A DNA stretch of 54,908 nt, from positions 1-54,908 of the IMG/VR virus record IMGVR_UViG_3300021197_001056. One strand, 5' to 3'. The translations under genes were made by a program, and so were the position numbers. This DNA comes from a virus. This document shows positions 17,801 to 27,416 of the stretch, in pieces. A model generated the notes under the pieces. That model searched no databases and had not been told where the DNA came from. It saw only the letters and a program-made list of their open reading frames with translations. Position 1 is the first letter of the stretch, and each line of letters starts with the position of its first letter.

Positions 17801-20800
17801 AGTCAGGTAGTGACATAACTTATTCAGCGGAATTAATAGCTGATGTTGGTTATATATACACTGGTGGTAATTTCGGGTTTTTACAAAACCCAGCTGATCA
17901 AGGTGCTATATACAGAGGTGACTACTCTACTATCGCAACACCAGTACCTAACAATGGTGTTAATGACTATACGGATTATAGCTGGGGTTATACTGGGTTT
18001 TCCGAACCTTTAAACAACTCGGAAACTGGCGTGCCTGGTATGTATGCCCAAGCACATTACGGCTGTGACTTGATAACTAGTTCTAATACGAATATGTATC
18101 AGTATGGGTTAATTAGAGATTACTGGGAAGACTACTGGACAGGTTCAACATATGGGGTTGACACTGCTAATAGATGGTTTATTGACCATGCTGGATTTAC
18201 AAAGCCAAACTTCCAAGACCCATCAGCTGAATGGGAACACGCTTACAATCAAGGTATATTCCATACTAACATAGAAGAAATTGGGACGTTGATTGTTTTA
18301 ACTGCTTTTGCTGGTGTTTTAAACAGTAACTTTCAAATTGATCTTGGAGCAAGTGGAAATATAGCCGCTGGCATAATTCCGCAAAATAAAAACACCATAA
18401 TGTTTAGTCACGTTGGTACTGGTTATGGTACTCCTGATGCTGAATTTAAACAGAAGATGACAACTATAGGTCAAAGGTTTAGATTTAAAGCAGACCCTGG
18501 TATGCAAGGTGATCCTATAATATATGAAGTTTGGGCAGTTATTCATAACAACACGAGATCTAGTTACAAAGGTGTTGGGACTTTTAACGGTACCCCAGAG
18601 GGCGTTGGTCCTTACTGTCAAGGTTGTCAAGAAGAAGGTACAGTTGGATCTAGTTGGGCTTGTAAAAGAAAAAGTTTTGTTATATTCTTTAAGCAAACCA
18701 ATAACGATTATCAAGGGCTTGATACTAGTGTTTGGGATCCTAGAAGTGCTGTTAAGCATGATGGTAGTAGTAGTCTTAAAATAGAGTTAGTATCAGCAGC
18801 TGACACTAGTCAATACATTACAACTGTTAACAATATTGATAATGCTATATTTGAAACCGAACCTAAAGAAGATGTAGGTTTAGATTTATATTATGAGGCT
18901 TCAGATGCTATACCATTAAACTTAAATACTAGTACTATAGAAAGCTATATACCTTTGTTTTCTAAAGTTAAAGCTATACAGTCACCAAGCAACACTGCAA
19001 ACATGTATGCTGGTCATTCTTACAATAAAGTGCCTGCTGATGGGATGAACGTTAGTAGTATAGCAAGAGATGTGGTTGGGATCGGAGATGGCGGAATTGA
19101 AGCGATTCCTATACCACTACGTTTAGGCGATAAGTTAGAATTTGAAAGACCTGACGGTACAATAAACTGTGCGTATATTACTGACTATTGGCAACCTATA
19201 CGAAAATCATCCAACTCTAATACTAATAAAAGTAGATATGAAAAATCTACCGTCTATGAGGATGTAGAGTTTCATTTAACCGCAGGGCCTCAGGAAGAAA
19301 GAAAACTTATAATACCGCTAACAACTCTAGGTGGTGTAGATCAATCACGTATTGTAGGTGATATTGATCTTGGTTTTAACCCAGACAGTAATGTAAATTA
19401 TATATGGAAACTAGAAGGCCCAGCGGCTATATCATTAATGGGATTACCTAGTGATAGTCATTTCATTACCGGTAAAGATAACAATATAAACTCTGTAAGT
19501 TTTAATGGAATAGCATTATTTTCAAATTGGGTTTTACCTGAGTCTATAGTTATTCACAATAACACTCTGGATGAGAACGGTAATTTAACTCCATTTTCCT
19601 CTTTCTTTCTTACTTCAGAATCAAGTAGCGCTCAAGTATTTAAAGCTAAAATAACAAGGATAACAGGGTATTATAGACTGGATGACAAGGTGTATGATAC
19701 TACAACTGTGTTACCTTGGTTTAACTGCTATTCTTTTGGAAATGGATTAGAGTCCAATAGAATAAAAGATGATTACAACGCACCGTTTATAAATAATGGT
19801 TTTAAAGTTTCAACTACTTTAGATTCTTATGGTAAAGAGTTTAGAAGTAATGGATTGATACATTCTGGTATATATAATTCAACAAGCGGTGTGAACATGC
19901 TTAATCAATTTAATATGGCAGAGCCTATAACTAAGGATGTTAACCCTTCTTATGGTCCTATACAAGTATTAAAAAGTAGAGATACTAATTTAGTTACTTT
20001 CTGCGAAGACAAAGTGCTACAAATACTAGCTAACAAAGATGCATTATTTAACGCTGACGGTAGTTCTAATTTAGTTTCAACTAATACAGTTCTTGGTAAC
20101 ACCAAAGCTTTTGTTGGAGATTACGGTATATCAAACAATCCTGAGTCACTAGCTGTTGATGGGTATAGAATGTACTTTGTTGATAAACACAGAAATAAAG
20201 TGTTGAGATTGTCACAAGACGGATTAACTGTTATATCAGACTTAGGCATGAAGAGTTGGTTTAGGGACAACTTGCTAAACTCTACTACTATACTTGGTAC
20301 TTTTGATACTGTAAAAGGAAATTACAATATATCAAACTATAGAAATAACTGGACTGTATCGTTCAACGAAAGAAATAAAGGTTGGACTAGTTTTAAGAGT
20401 TTTGTAGCAGATAACGGTTTATCTATAAACGCAGATTACTTAACGTCCAAGGACGGTGACTTATATTTACACCATGTTATAAACAATGGTGATGGACCAG
20501 CGTCAGGGGAGTTTTACGATGAAAAGCAGAATGCTAGTGTGACTATGATATTTAATGATCAACCTAGTATAATAAAAAGTTTCAAAGCTATAAGTTACGA
20601 AGGTACTCAAGCTAGGGTTAAAGAGTTTGTTACTAACATAGCTGTAGATGTTAATGGAAACTTTATATCTAGTGATGGTTTAAATAACGAGGTTAGTGAC
20701 GGTAACTATTACAACTTAGGAAATAAAAACGGTTGGTTTGTTGATCTTATGGAAACCGATGTTGAAGAAATAGAAGTTATAGATTTTCAAAACAAAGAAG

Positions 20801-21774
20801 GTAAATGGTTTACAAACATAGTCGGTAAACCATCGGTTAATGAAGATGAATTAGATTTAAGTGGTCTTCCAACTTCTAACTTTTCTATACAAGGTATCGG
20901 TATAGCATCTAGTATTGAGTCAAGTCCAATACCAGGTTGTATGAGTCCATGTGCTAGTAATTATAATCCTTTAGCTACCACTGATAACGGTAGTTGCGTT
21001 GATAATAATGTCTATGATTGTATGGATCCTTTGTATCAAAACTATAACCCTAATGCAACTATAGATCAAACGAGCTGTGAAGATGTAACTAGCAAATGCT
21101 CAGATCTACATGTCTTAGGTTGTAATGTAGCTTTAAATCTTGCCGGTACTAGAGCAGATGGTGTTAGCCAGTATACTTTTACAACAGCTATAAACGATAA
21201 TCCTCTTGTTACTAAAGATAATGGTGACTGTATAGAGCAAATTGATGGATGTACGAACCCATGGTCTTCTAATTACAATGCGTCTGCTAATTTTGATGAT
21301 GGTACGTGTGTAGAGGTTATTTATGGATGTAAAGATCCAGATGCTTCTAACTACAACCCAGACGCTCAACACAACGCGGTTAATGTTAATGCAAATGGTG
21401 ATCTTTATGGCAATCCTTGCGTATTCGTAGGTTGTATGTTAGAAAATTCTACTAATTACATAGGTATACAGGAGGACGGAACATATCTTTCTTGGGATAG
21501 CTTTACTAGTAGTAAAATAGTACAACACTTTAGTAGCGCTTCAAACCAGTATGTTGATTGGCCTGCTTTTTATAAACCTTGTGATTACGCTGTGGGTGTA
21601 GAATATGATAGTGGTGAAGTGCAATTCCTTGATGAAGCTGACCATAGTTGCTGTGATCTTATTGTTGAAGGTTGTATGGATCCAACAGCTGTAAATTATA
21701 ATCCTGGTGCAAATGTTGATGATGGTACTTGTTCATACTCAGGTCCAACAAATATATTTATTGATGAAATTTAA
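14857..21774 (+). CDS. Giant tail nozzle protein with C-terminal GCTDP-type cysteine repeats
   Basis: The 2305-residue protein begins with FQAGKMNKDLDERLLPQG then YRDAMNIEV (about 9-36), the recognisable opening of podovirus tail-tube B / nozzle proteins (T7 gp12-like). Such proteins form a hexameric beta-propeller nozzle below the adaptor. The protein is far longer than T7 gp12 (about 800 residues), with large beta-rich insertions. From residue 2027 to 2296 come about seven cysteine modules, four or five in the canonical form GC-x-DP-x-A-x-NYNP-x-A-x-x-DDGTC, then a short end. These repeats would project from the tail tip. A virion role is strongly suggested by context; the function of the repeats is open. 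Confidence 0.78.
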   Translation: MARLTKTFQAGKMNKDLDERLLPQGQYRDAMNIEVTTSDGSDVGVVQSIRGNKKLPSYNEVSDPVAATVNHNGVTSKVVGSVSDDKTNSCYFFIASPEFGFRPMGEEPKVFKDMIVKYDSVSKKIHPVLTDILRYETPNVFLIEEGQGFDFISFNDENKENIKDNIRPGMVAKAFDAVTSTTFDFNFALDYPTSQEMGNGLVVIEVDEYANRIYFDRVIPNTPAEDSSSITNDKISHWIFTHPEPVLQFQEFLSSNETAYVQGFESRIENKQITGINIVDNLLLWTDGLSEPKKVNIDRLTNGLGKNIPRFSTHSKNLARDPYSDNPKQLKTLSQIEDPGNYLGLGVIDTITRDHITVIKKAPRNAVKLIMSNSSTSIDGTATTANCTHDFVNVYPGSEAQGVAISENFVEGSELVFTAMNNAYASVRASVTSVNNNVYTLDVHSVNNNITYSQVGEYVSWHVSLIQTDPMFSDKIGRFSYRYKYYDNECSTFAPWSELAFLPSKYDYTPIKGYNLGMTNNLRKLRVVDFVNEYVSRPDDVKEIDILFKDTTSPNVYVVKTIKRGKDFEWHNMLGTSTGFDGSGAKGVLDITTEMIHRTLESSQILRAWDNVPITAKAQEVTGNRLVYANYEQGYDVINDIVVDSQVITTHHPGIDNEDLSLSPFKSLKSMRKYKLGVVFGDKYGRETPVIGVGGSYNEEFEVDPETLEPNSSSENYVHESFTVKKDKCARLNKIKAKLKWGGGNSNAEPEPWMDYYKFYIKETSNEYYNLVMDRWYNNDDGTIWISFSSADRNKVDEDTYLILKKAHDSQTPVLNDDAKYKVLSISNEAPDYIKKVDKIIGVTPLDMTANVNLSELLSAQIVGESWLGSGIGAIASGARSFEGVGWARIKGVSAGATPSEVLYSEWRRVSNINAQSYSVSVTEPWGLRADMETDYGFGDGASVDYFVEVKDSVIENKPEFDGKFFVKIHKDSTLEQQVTIQSGSDITYSAELIADVGYIYTGGNFGFLQNPADQGAIYRGDYSTIATPVPNNGVNDYTDYSWGYTGFSEPLNNSETGVPGMYAQAHYGCDLITSSNTNMYQYGLIRDYWEDYWTGSTYGVDTANRWFIDHAGFTKPNFQDPSAEWEHAYNQGIFHTNIEEIGTLIVLTAFAGVLNSNFQIDLGASGNIAAGIIPQNKNTIMFSHVGTGYGTPDAEFKQKMTTIGQRFRFKADPGMQGDPIIYEVWAVIHNNTRSSYKGVGTFNGTPEGVGPYCQGCQEEGTVGSSWACKRKSFVIFFKQTNNDYQGLDTSVWDPRSAVKHDGSSSLKIELVSAADTSQYITTVNNIDNAIFETEPKEDVGLDLYYEASDAIPLNLNTSTIESYIPLFSKVKAIQSPSNTANMYAGHSYNKVPADGMNVSSIARDVVGIGDGGIEAIPIPLRLGDKLEFERPDGTINCAYITDYWQPIRKSSNSNTNKSRYEKSTVYEDVEFHLTAGPQEERKLIIPLTTLGGVDQSRIVGDIDLGFNPDSNVNYIWKLEGPAAISLMGLPSDSHFITGKDNNINSVSFNGIALFSNWVLPESIVIHNNTLDENGNLTPFSSFFLTSESSSAQVFKAKITRITGYYRLDDKVYDTTTVLPWFNCYSFGNGLESNRIKDDYNAPFINNGFKVSTTLDSYGKEFRSNGLIHSGIYNSTSGVNMLNQFNMAEPITKDVNPSYGPIQVLKSRDTNLVTFCEDKVLQILANKDALFNADGSSNLVSTNTVLGNTKAFVGDYGISNNPESLAVDGYRMYFVDKHRNKVLRLSQDGLTVISDLGMKSWFRDNLLNSTTILGTFDTVKGNYNISNYRNNWTVSFNERNKGWTSFKSFVADNGLSINADYLTSKDGDLYLHHVINNGDGPASGEFYDEKQNASVTMIFNDQPSIIKSFKAISYEGTQARVKEFVTNIAVDVNGNFISSDGLNNEVSDGNYYNLGNKNGWFVDLMETDVEEIEVIDFQNKEGKWFTNIVGKPSVNEDELDLSGLPTSNFSIQGIGIASSIESSPIPGCMSPCASNYNPLATTDNGSCVDNNVYDCMDPLYQNYNPNATIDQTSCEDVTSKCSDLHVLGCNVALNLAGTRADGVSQYTFTTAINDNPLVTKDNGDCIEQIDGCTNPWSSNYNASANFDDGTCVEVIYGCKDPDASNYNPDAQHNAVNVNANGDLYGNPCVFVGCMLENSTNYIGIQEDGTYLSWDSFTSSKIVQHFSSASNQYVDWPAFYKPCDYAVGVEYDSGEVQFLDEADHSCCDLIVEGCMDPTAVNYNPGANVDDGTCSYSGPTNIFIDEI
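20935..21753 (+). repeat. Cysteine repeat array inside the nozzle gene
   Basis: About seven protein-level modules each start with Gly/Asp-Cys and end with Ser/Thr/Asp-Cys. The clearest lie near 20935, 21013, 21247, 21325 and 21670. DNA identity between copies is low, so these are old or selected-apart repeats. The same module type recurs in the exported protein at 40638-42884. Confidence 0.8.
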
Positions 21775-21785
21775 AATAAAAATAT

Positions 21786-24700
21786 ATGTCTAATATTTTA
21801 AACGCTAAAATTGTAGATAGTTTCAAAGTAGATGGAACTGCTTCAAACCCAGACTTTAGTACTTTTTCTTCTGAAACCGTGGCGGCTGATTCTACAACCG
21901 AAAATCCTGATTATGATTTTACGGGTATGTATCAAAGCGCTGAAACTGGAGTGTTAATTAAAGTAAACTTTGGAGATTACAACGATGTTGCAGCTGGGTT
22001 TGGTACGACATATTTTCACGGGCAAAATGACACTTTTGGTGATGGTGCAATAGAAAGTTTTGGTGGCGCTTTTTTTATAAAAGCAAACGACGGTTATACT
22101 GTAGCAGCGGCAAATTATAAATGGAACTCGGGCAATGTAGAAGCTATAACGTCTGATGGTACACTTTCTAGTAATGTTATTGATGATATAGAGTTTTATG
22201 ATACAACACAAGGTGGGGCAGAAGGCAATAGAGTAGGAATTATTGTAAGGTGGAAAGATACTTTTAAAATACCAACTGGTACTGGTAACTACGTTGTAAT
22301 GATAGACATCATGGACGATCCTGGCGCTCAGTTAGCAGGCACTATGTTTACAACCTTAGCTATAGTTAACGATTTTGCAGACTGTTTTGCTCAGCAATAC
22401 AACTCTGAAGCTGGAACATTTGGAACAATACCTTCCGGGATAGATGGTGATAATTTTCCACTAAATGTCAAGGAGTTTGATCAAAGTCAATGGGATGAAG
22501 CTTTTCATAGGAGAAAACCTTTAAAATATCGTGGTGTGGTTAGCAATCCTCACGGTAGCGATATAAATATTGAAAGCGTTACATTCACTCCAGCCACAGA
22601 TATTGCAACAGGAAATGATGTTTTCTTTTTTGACACTAGAGAGTTCCACACTGGTGGTGAAGCGCGCCCTAGTGCGGTTATTAACTCAGAAGCGTATGGA
22701 GTCAATGCTGCAGGCTCAGGTACTGTTAATGGTAGTCATTTCACCGACCATCCTTTATTTAATGGTACTAGAAAAGATGTTATATACGTAGGTGCTACTG
22801 TACAGGAGGGTGTGTCTGTAAAGTTAGGTACTATAAAGCTAAAGCTACAACAAGATATTTATAGTGTAAAAGATAAATCTAATGGCGAGCTGGCGATGAT
22901 GGGCCCTGGTACGGCTCTTAGTGTTGGTGCATTTGCTCCTGAAGATGAAGGTTGGTATAGTGGTCAAGTAGAGTACAATGGTAGAACTAATGGGTGGCAT
23001 AGCAAGTATAATGTTAACTCAGATGTTGAAAACTTTATGACGTATGCTGGTGCTGGTATAGGTAATTTTGAGTGGCGTCCGGGTGGATACACTGGACTTG
23101 TACCTTCAGGTAGAGTTGACCCTAGTAACACGGATTCAAGTGACGATAATGACTACTTACTTGGCGCAGAGGATTACACACCTGGTGAGACCCTTCCTAG
23201 TCAAAGTAGAGCAATATTACCTGATCTTGGTTATTGGCACACTCTTAAAGAATTCTTAACAAGCCAAGATGAAATGCTACCTCTGTACGAATCGCCTTAT
23301 ACATACACTCCTTTTGGGCACCCTGGTTATGACTTAACGGGGATGGCTGGACCTTTACTAGATACAGGTAGTACTGTTCTTGCCGCTATGGATAATGATG
23401 ACACGTACATAGACTTAGAGCAAGATATAAACGAGTACCTGGCTAATCATGAAATATTGGATTTTGTCAACGGTAGCCCAACACCATTTATTCTTAACAA
23501 AATGTATCGTTCTTTAAGTTATTGGACTAAAGCTCTCTATATAGGAGCGGATTTACATCCTTGGGCTTTCTTCCCCAACTTTGGTAATGGCTCTTTAGCA
23601 TACGATAGTAGCTCAACACCTACTAGTGGTTCTCAGATTATAAACATGATATCTCCTGGCGTGCAGTACGGTGGTACGGTAGTGAATAGATTTACACTTG
23701 ATAATTTTGTGCTTAGGCCGTGGGCTCATACTCACGACACCCTTAATGCTGGGGAAGGTTATCCAAGTGTAATAGGCCTTATTGAATCAGCGTCAGCTCC
23801 AGATAGTCTTACTTTAGATGGTTCTGAAGGGTGGGCCTTTATACAGGCGTGGCACTCAACATTTAGTTATCTTGAGAATTACTACAGAGAAGTAAGTTTT
23901 GATATTTATTATACACACACAGTTGGAGCTAGTGAAGATCTTGGTGGATCCCCGGGTGTAGACGTAGGGTTCAATGTTGATGGTACACAGGGTGCAAATA
24001 TGAGTATGGTTGATCCATTTGGTTATGAGACTGATAATAATTCATCCAACGCCGCCTATACCCAATATGCAGGCCCATGGTCATTTAGCGGTTCTGAGCA
24101 AATGGTTGGGTTGAGTTGTAATATAAAATGGGATTACATACCTTGGAAAACTGCTATTGATCTTGGAGCACCATTTTTTTCAGAAAACTTACTTTCAGAA
24201 GGTGGTAGATCATTAAGAAAATCTACTAGTGTATCCGCACCAAGTGCAAACACACTGAGTGTAAATTCTGCAAAAGAAATTAGAGAAGTTAATCTCAGCC
24301 TTGGATCAACTCTTGGGTCTGCTGAAGAAGAAATTATTGGACCTGGAGGTATAAGTCACGACGCTGATGCCACAGTACAAGTAGTTGGCGACAAGGGAGC
24401 TAAATTTGAAATTTCGTTTCTAAAGAAAAATGAGGTTGCTTATAGTGCCGGCGATGACGAAGATACTGATCTGTCAAACCCAAGATCTGCGGGTGGCGAA
24501 TCATTGGTTGATAAAATTCTTGATGGAGGAGAATATGAATTTTTAGATGAAAAAACTCTTTATACTATACCAAAAGATGGAAGCGTTACATTAAAAATAC
24601 CAACTATTGAACCTTTTACTAAAGATAAGGGTTGGGTAGAGTTTGCGTTGTCAGTAAGGCCAAGACCAACAAACCATGTAGAAGAATCTGATACTGATAT

Positions 24701-25679
24701 AGGTGTTGATGATACTCCATCGGAAGATTTAAAAACAGATTTAGTTTGTTATAGTGAGTTAGATACTTTGCCTCTTGGTTCCATATATCACCAAACATTG
24801 GATCACGGTTCACTACCAGGCTGCGATAGAACCGAAGTATATATGGTTTATCCACCTGGATATTTTAGTCTAAATGAAAATGATGTAAGCATGCTTGATG
24901 GGATTGTCACAGGACAAATTGGAAACAATACAACTACTGTTATAAGAAGCACGGCTAAAAAAGTAGGTGACACGCTGTTAAGCCCAAATAGCTCAAATGC
25001 AATACTAACCAAGCGCATTTTTCAACTACCTTATGTTAGCATAGGCTTTACAGCTACTAAAGATTCAGATTGGATCTATGAGTCAGGTAAAAATATAAGC
25101 GACATATCAACATTTGGTTTTAAGACCAAAAACGTAGGTAAGCCTTTTGGGTTTGTTAAAGATATAACCTTTATACCGGATAGTGAAAAAAGTGTTTCGT
25201 TTGATATAAGAGTTAAGAAGACTGGTACCTTCTCTTTGAAAGAAGATATTCTTGACGAGTTTATAGAATTACAGCAAGCGTCTTATAATAATAGCACTAA
25301 CATAGATCACCCACGAAGATTTGATGTTGCCGTGGGTATGATTGTTATTGGTGATGGTATTCCAGTTGGGGCCACTGTAACTAGTGTAACAAGCAGTACA
25401 AGATTTGTTATCAGCTCCAGCACTACAGGTGGCGAGTTAAAAGGTAAAACACTTAGCTTGAAAGTGCCGGGACTTACAGAAACTTTATTTGAGCCATTAG
25501 TAAAAGGTAATAACGAAGTGGTTCAATTCACAAAGCTAACCGCTCATGTTGGGAACGGTCTATCTAACACAGACAATGATTATGCTACTTTTACTGGTAG
25601 AATAACTTACATTAAGTTCGGTAGACAATCTCAAACTTTCAATGTAGATTTAACTAAAATATTCGAACATACAGTATAA
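21786..25679 (+). CDS. Large tail-associated protein of unknown function
   Basis: The 1297-residue acidic protein is rich in Gly, Asp, Ser and aromatic residues and is predicted mainly beta. It lies 11 bases after the nozzle gene and just before small virion genes, so a tail or receptor-binding role is likely. There is no signal peptide, membrane segment or enzyme motif that I can recognise. The first 470 residues look like strings of beta-sandwich domains, and residues about 790-1297 (from LRKSTSVSAPSANT on) contain further repetitive beta sequence. It may serve as the main adsorption structure beside the nozzle. Function is not assigned. Confidence 0.6.
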   Translation: MSNILNAKIVDSFKVDGTASNPDFSTFSSETVAADSTTENPDYDFTGMYQSAETGVLIKVNFGDYNDVAAGFGTTYFHGQNDTFGDGAIESFGGAFFIKANDGYTVAAANYKWNSGNVEAITSDGTLSSNVIDDIEFYDTTQGGAEGNRVGIIVRWKDTFKIPTGTGNYVVMIDIMDDPGAQLAGTMFTTLAIVNDFADCFAQQYNSEAGTFGTIPSGIDGDNFPLNVKEFDQSQWDEAFHRRKPLKYRGVVSNPHGSDINIESVTFTPATDIATGNDVFFFDTREFHTGGEARPSAVINSEAYGVNAAGSGTVNGSHFTDHPLFNGTRKDVIYVGATVQEGVSVKLGTIKLKLQQDIYSVKDKSNGELAMMGPGTALSVGAFAPEDEGWYSGQVEYNGRTNGWHSKYNVNSDVENFMTYAGAGIGNFEWRPGGYTGLVPSGRVDPSNTDSSDDNDYLLGAEDYTPGETLPSQSRAILPDLGYWHTLKEFLTSQDEMLPLYESPYTYTPFGHPGYDLTGMAGPLLDTGSTVLAAMDNDDTYIDLEQDINEYLANHEILDFVNGSPTPFILNKMYRSLSYWTKALYIGADLHPWAFFPNFGNGSLAYDSSSTPTSGSQIINMISPGVQYGGTVVNRFTLDNFVLRPWAHTHDTLNAGEGYPSVIGLIESASAPDSLTLDGSEGWAFIQAWHSTFSYLENYYREVSFDIYYTHTVGASEDLGGSPGVDVGFNVDGTQGANMSMVDPFGYETDNNSSNAAYTQYAGPWSFSGSEQMVGLSCNIKWDYIPWKTAIDLGAPFFSENLLSEGGRSLRKSTSVSAPSANTLSVNSAKEIREVNLSLGSTLGSAEEEIIGPGGISHDADATVQVVGDKGAKFEISFLKKNEVAYSAGDDEDTDLSNPRSAGGESLVDKILDGGEYEFLDEKTLYTIPKDGSVTLKIPTIEPFTKDKGWVEFALSVRPRPTNHVEESDTDIGVDDTPSEDLKTDLVCYSELDTLPLGSIYHQTLDHGSLPGCDRTEVYMVYPPGYFSLNENDVSMLDGIVTGQIGNNTTTVIRSTAKKVGDTLLSPNSSNAILTKRIFQLPYVSIGFTATKDSDWIYESGKNISDISTFGFKTKNVGKPFGFVKDITFIPDSEKSVSFDIRVKKTGTFSLKEDILDEFIELQQASYNNSTNIDHPRRFDVAVGMIVIGDGIPVGATVTSVTSSTRFVISSSTTGGELKGKTLSLKVPGLTETLFEPLVKGNNEVVQFTKLTAHVGNGLSNTDNDYATFTGRITYIKFGRQSQTFNVDLTKIFEHTV

Positions 25680-25684
25680 AAGAT

Positions 25685-26050
25685 ATGCCAAATTTAGATT
25701 TATTTTTCGACAACGACATAAACATATCAGCTCAAGTAGGTGATATAGCGTATTTCGCTTCAACCTCTTCTGTTAGTGAATTTAAGACTAGTGAAATTAT
25801 TAATAACCTGGGTAGTATAGTATCAATTACTTACGATACAACATCAGAAAAATATAAAGTAGTGGTGCAAGTAGCTACTGGCACAGTGTACCCAAATACT
25901 AGCACTGATTTTATAATGTTTAGTAAAAGTAATGTAGTTAATTCATCATCAGCTTTAGGTTACTACTCTGAGGTTAAGTTTGAAAACGATTCTGATGAAG
26001 AGTTTGAATTATATTCTGTAAGTCTTGAAGTTGCTGAGAGTAGTAAATAA
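25685..26050 (+). CDS. Small beta-rich virion protein candidate
   Basis: The 121-residue protein begins MPNLDLFFDNDINISAQVGD and alternates polar and hydrophobic residues throughout, with many Ser, Val and Thr, as in a single beta-sandwich. It follows the 1297-residue protein by five bases and may be its partner. No family is recognised. Confidence 0.55.
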   Translation: MPNLDLFFDNDINISAQVGDIAYFASTSSVSEFKTSEIINNLGSIVSITYDTTSEKYKVVVQVATGTVYPNTSTDFIMFSKSNVVNSSSALGYYSEVKFENDSDEEFELYSVSLEVAESSK

Positions 26051-26102
26051 AACGCTACAACTGTGATTATATTAATGAATTAATAATTTTAAATAAAACA
26101 AT

Positions 26103-27416
26103 ATGGGGTTTTTAGGTGACGTAAAAGATTTTCTTCTTGGAACAGATCCTGGTATGGAGATGTATGATCAGGCTAATCAAGCCGCTTCAGATTTAAGTAA
26201 TATAAGTTTTAGTAATCCATTTGCTAATATGCAAAATACCTACTCTGGTATGTCTAATCCTTATGCTGGTCTAACTAATCAATATGAAGGTTTAACCAAT
26301 ACGATGTCTGGACTAGAAAGTCAGTACAGCGGGTTAACAAATCAGTATTCTGGTCTGACTAACACAATGTCTGGTTTGACCAACACTATGTCTGGTTTGA
26401 CTAACACAATGTCTAACCTACCAAATCAATATGAAGGTATGGAAAATACCATGGAAGACTTAACGGTAGACACTAAGCAGGCAGAGTTTGAAGCGCAGCA
26501 AGGTCAGCAGCAAAGAGCAAACATAATGGCTAACATGAAGCAGTCCGCTGGTGGTAGTGGTGTTGCAGCTTTAGCTCAACAGATGGCTGAGTCAGGTCAG
26601 TTAGCCTCTCAAAAAGCTTCAGCTAGTATAGGTCAACAAGAGTCTGCTAATGAAAGATTAAAAGCACAAGAAGCTGGTAGAATACAAGGATTAAAAAGAG
26701 GTGAGCAAAGCAGGTTAGATACCGCATCCGCTCAACAAGCTGGACAACTACAAATGTCTGAAGCACAGATGGCTGGTAATTTACAAATGTCTGAAGCCCA
26801 ACAAGCGAATGCTTTACAGATGGCTCAAGCGCAGGGTGGTACTCAGTTGCAGATGGCTCAAGCAGGCGATTTAGCTTCTCTACAAATGGCTGGAGCGCAA
26901 CAGGGAAATCAACTACAAATGGCACAAGCACAAGGAGCGACTGGTTTAGATATGGCTCAAGCAGGTTTTGGCGGTCAAGCTTTAATGGCTGAGGCTGGAG
27001 CTGGTATGGATATACAAAACATGCAAGCGCAAGGTAATCAATGGCAACAAGGAATGGAATTTAACCAAGCAAACGCAGTCATGCAAAATGCTGCAGGCAT
27101 AGCAGGATCACAGGCTGCCGCGGGTGTAGGAGGAACAACAGGGTTTTTAGAATCCGCTGCTCAAATCGCTGGTGCCTTTGTAACTGGTGGAGGAAGTGAC
27201 AGAAGAATGAAAGAGAACATAAGCATTGTAGGTAAATCACCTAACGGAATAAATATATACACATTCGAATATAAAGATAAAAATTGGGGTGATGGATTAT
27301 TCCAAGGAGTAATGTCTGATGATATACCTAAGGAAGCTGTCATCAAAGCCTATGTTGGTGGTTATGATTTTGTTGATTACTCTAAGTTAGATGTAGAATT
27401 TAAAAGAATTAAATAA
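26103..27416 (+). CDS. Repeat-rich internal virion protein with an S74-like C-terminal domain
   Basis: The 437-residue protein has four parts: a short start (1-42), an array of about ten heptad-like units GLTN-x-[YM]-x (43-117), a long Gln/Ala/Met-rich helical region with about six LQM-x-x-AQ units (215-300), and residues 365-437. That last part starts SDRRMKENI, continues with NGINIYTFEYKD and LFQGVMSDDIP, and ends in DYSKLDVEFKRI. It matches the intramolecular chaperone (peptidase S74) pattern, which normally trims itself from trimeric fibres; the usual Ser/Lys catalytic pair could be within SDRRMK. Such repeat-rich proteins in marine podoviruses are usually internal or ejected virion parts. 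The stop overlaps the next start (TAATG). Confidence 0.65.
   Translation: MGFLGDVKDFLLGTDPGMEMYDQANQAASDLSNISFSNPFANMQNTYSGMSNPYAGLTNQYEGLTNTMSGLESQYSGLTNQYSGLTNTMSGLTNTMSGLTNTMSNLPNQYEGMENTMEDLTVDTKQAEFEAQQGQQQRANIMANMKQSAGGSGVAALAQQMAESGQLASQKASASIGQQESANERLKAQEAGRIQGLKRGEQSRLDTASAQQAGQLQMSEAQMAGNLQMSEAQQANALQMAQAQGGTQLQMAQAGDLASLQMAGAQQGNQLQMAQAQGATGLDMAQAGFGGQALMAEAGAGMDIQNMQAQGNQWQQGMEFNQANAVMQNAAGIAGSQAAAGVGGTTGFLESAAQIAGAFVTGGGSDRRMKENISIVGKSPNGINIYTFEYKDKNWGDGLFQGVMSDDIPKEAVIKAYVGGYDFVDYSKLDVEFKRIK
26229..26453 (+). repeat. Seven-codon tandem repeat
   Basis: About ten units of 21 bases encode GLTN followed by QY or TM and a Ser/Glu plus Gly. Adjacent units near 26360-26410 are almost identical at the DNA level (ctggtttgac then caacactatgt), suggesting recent slippage or unit gain. 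Confidence 0.8.

Noticed and set aside
18319-18759. 146-codon minus-strand open frame inside the nozzle gene
   Set aside because: It lies fully antisense to a clear coding frame, has a Thr/Ser/Val-rich composition that mirrors the plus-strand codons, and has no leader or neighbouring minus-strand genes.
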